A DNA stretch of 14,690 nucleotides, taken from JAXDLK01 sp034666665. GTDB taxonomy: Bacteria > Desulfobacterota > Binatia > JACPRU01. The notes beneath the pieces were generated by a model. The model had not been told where the DNA came from. It did no database searches and worked only from the letters and a program-made list of their open reading frames with translations. Below are positions 14,274 through 14,690 of the stretch, one piece after another; position 1 is the stretch's first letter, and every line of letters begins with the position of its first letter. Location: contig JAXDLK010000229.1 of the NCBI GenBank assembly GCA_034666665.1, forward strand, positions 1-14,690, read 5' to 3'. A program made the translations under genes and the position numbers.

Positions 14274-14690
14274 ATGTGTGGCATCGTCGGATACGTCGGC
14301 GAGCGTGCGGCGACGGACGTGCTGATCTCCGCGCTGAAACGGCTCGAGTACCGTGGCTACGACTCTGCGGGCGTCGCGACGCTCGACGGCGGCGCGATCG
14401 ACGTCCGCCGCTGCGTCGGCAAGCTCGGCAACCTCGAGAAGCTGCTCGGTGAGAAACCGCTCGCCGGCACCGTCGGCATCGGGCACACGCGCTGGGCGAC
14501 GCACGGCAAGCCTTCGGAGCAGAACGCTCACCCGCACCGCGCCGGACGCGTGGTGCTCGTGCACAACGGCATCATCGAGAACTACCTCGAGCTCCGGGAC
14601 GAGCTCACGAAGCGCGGCCGCAAGGTGCTGTCCGAGACCGACACCGAGATCGTCGCGCACCTGATCGACGAGTTCACCGAGAAGGGCATG
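14274..14690 (+). CDS. glmS: Glutamine--fructose-6-phosphate aminotransferase (GlmS), 3' end cut by window edge
   Basis: The first 139 codons are present. After removal of Met the N-terminal C2 is the amidotransferase nucleophile (MCGIVGYVGE). The glutaminase domain blocks LKRLEYRGYDSAG, GIGHTRWATHG, VVLVHNGIIENYLELR and SETDTEIVAHLI are all canonical. The missing part would hold the rest of the glutaminase domain and the two SIS isomerase domains of a roughly 600-residue protein. The enzyme makes glucosamine-6-phosphate from fructose-6-phosphate and glutamine, the first step to UDP-GlcNAc. AAGGG lies 8 bases before the ATG. No glmS ribozyme is visible, and there is no room for one because the upstream gene ends one base before. 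Confidence 0.97.
   Translation, partial: MCGIVGYVGERAATDVLISALKRLEYRGYDSAGVATLDGGAIDVRRCVGKLGNLEKLLGEKPLAGTVGIGHTRWATHGKPSEQNAHPHRAGRVVLVHNGIIENYLELRDELTKRGRKVLSETDTEIVAHLIDEFTEKGM

Overview
This is a GC-rich window (by eye about two thirds G+C) that is almost entirely coding. It holds 13 protein genes, two of them cut by the window edges. I see no rRNA, tRNA, CRISPR array, transposase or phage gene. The organism looks like a free-living Gram-negative bacterium from one of the GC-rich soil or sediment lineages (Myxococcota/Desulfobacterota-like, Acidobacteriota or Binatota are all possible). The clues are a lipobox L,D-transpeptidase, an ECF-type sigma factor with a transmembrane anti-sigma partner, and pervasive G/C third positions. 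The exact phylum cannot be settled from this sequence alone.

Layout. (1) Positions 1-3679, minus strand: a tight operon, read right to left, of a family 1 glycoside hydrolase, a class V PLP-dependent aminotransferase (ATGA overlap) and an M16 zinc peptidase (4-base gap, running off the left edge). (2) Positions 3680-3911: a divergent intergenic region. (3) Positions 3912-7063, plus strand: a DUF255/YyaL-type thioredoxin-fold protein coupled by a GTGA overlap to a LOG-family Rossmann protein. (4) Positions 7185-10255, plus strand: a sigma-70-like factor with a long N-terminal extension, followed by a 706-residue putative anti-sigma factor. The latter has a zinc-finger domain, one membrane segment, a very long Pro/Thr/Glu/Ala-rich linker with nine 18-bp tandem repeats, and three C-terminal Asp-box (YCF48/BNR-like) repeats. 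(5) Positions 10325-11565, minus strand: a lipoprotein L,D-transpeptidase whose stop overlaps the GTG start of an SCP2-like protein. (6) Positions 11609 to the right edge, plus strand: an MFS transporter, a 166-bp spacer with a 24-bp imperfect direct repeat and a hairpin, a flavin reductase-like protein, a stand-alone GlmU-type acetyltransferase domain, and glmS.

How the genes may work together. The last two genes act at the first committed steps to UDP-GlcNAc: GlmS makes glucosamine-6-phosphate, and the GlmU C-terminal domain acetylates glucosamine-1-phosphate. They are one base apart, which suggests a cell-wall precursor operon with a split GlmU. The L,D-transpeptidase acts later on peptidoglycan. 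The sigma/anti-sigma pair is the most sensor-like system here: an extracytoplasmic repeat domain could report on the envelope through a long flexible tether. The left-hand operon mixes sugar hydrolysis, PLP chemistry and proteolysis, and its shared role is not evident. No system in this window is clearly outside known families. The most unusual points are the architecture of the anti-sigma factor, the split GlmU and the SCP2/L,D-transpeptidase coupling.
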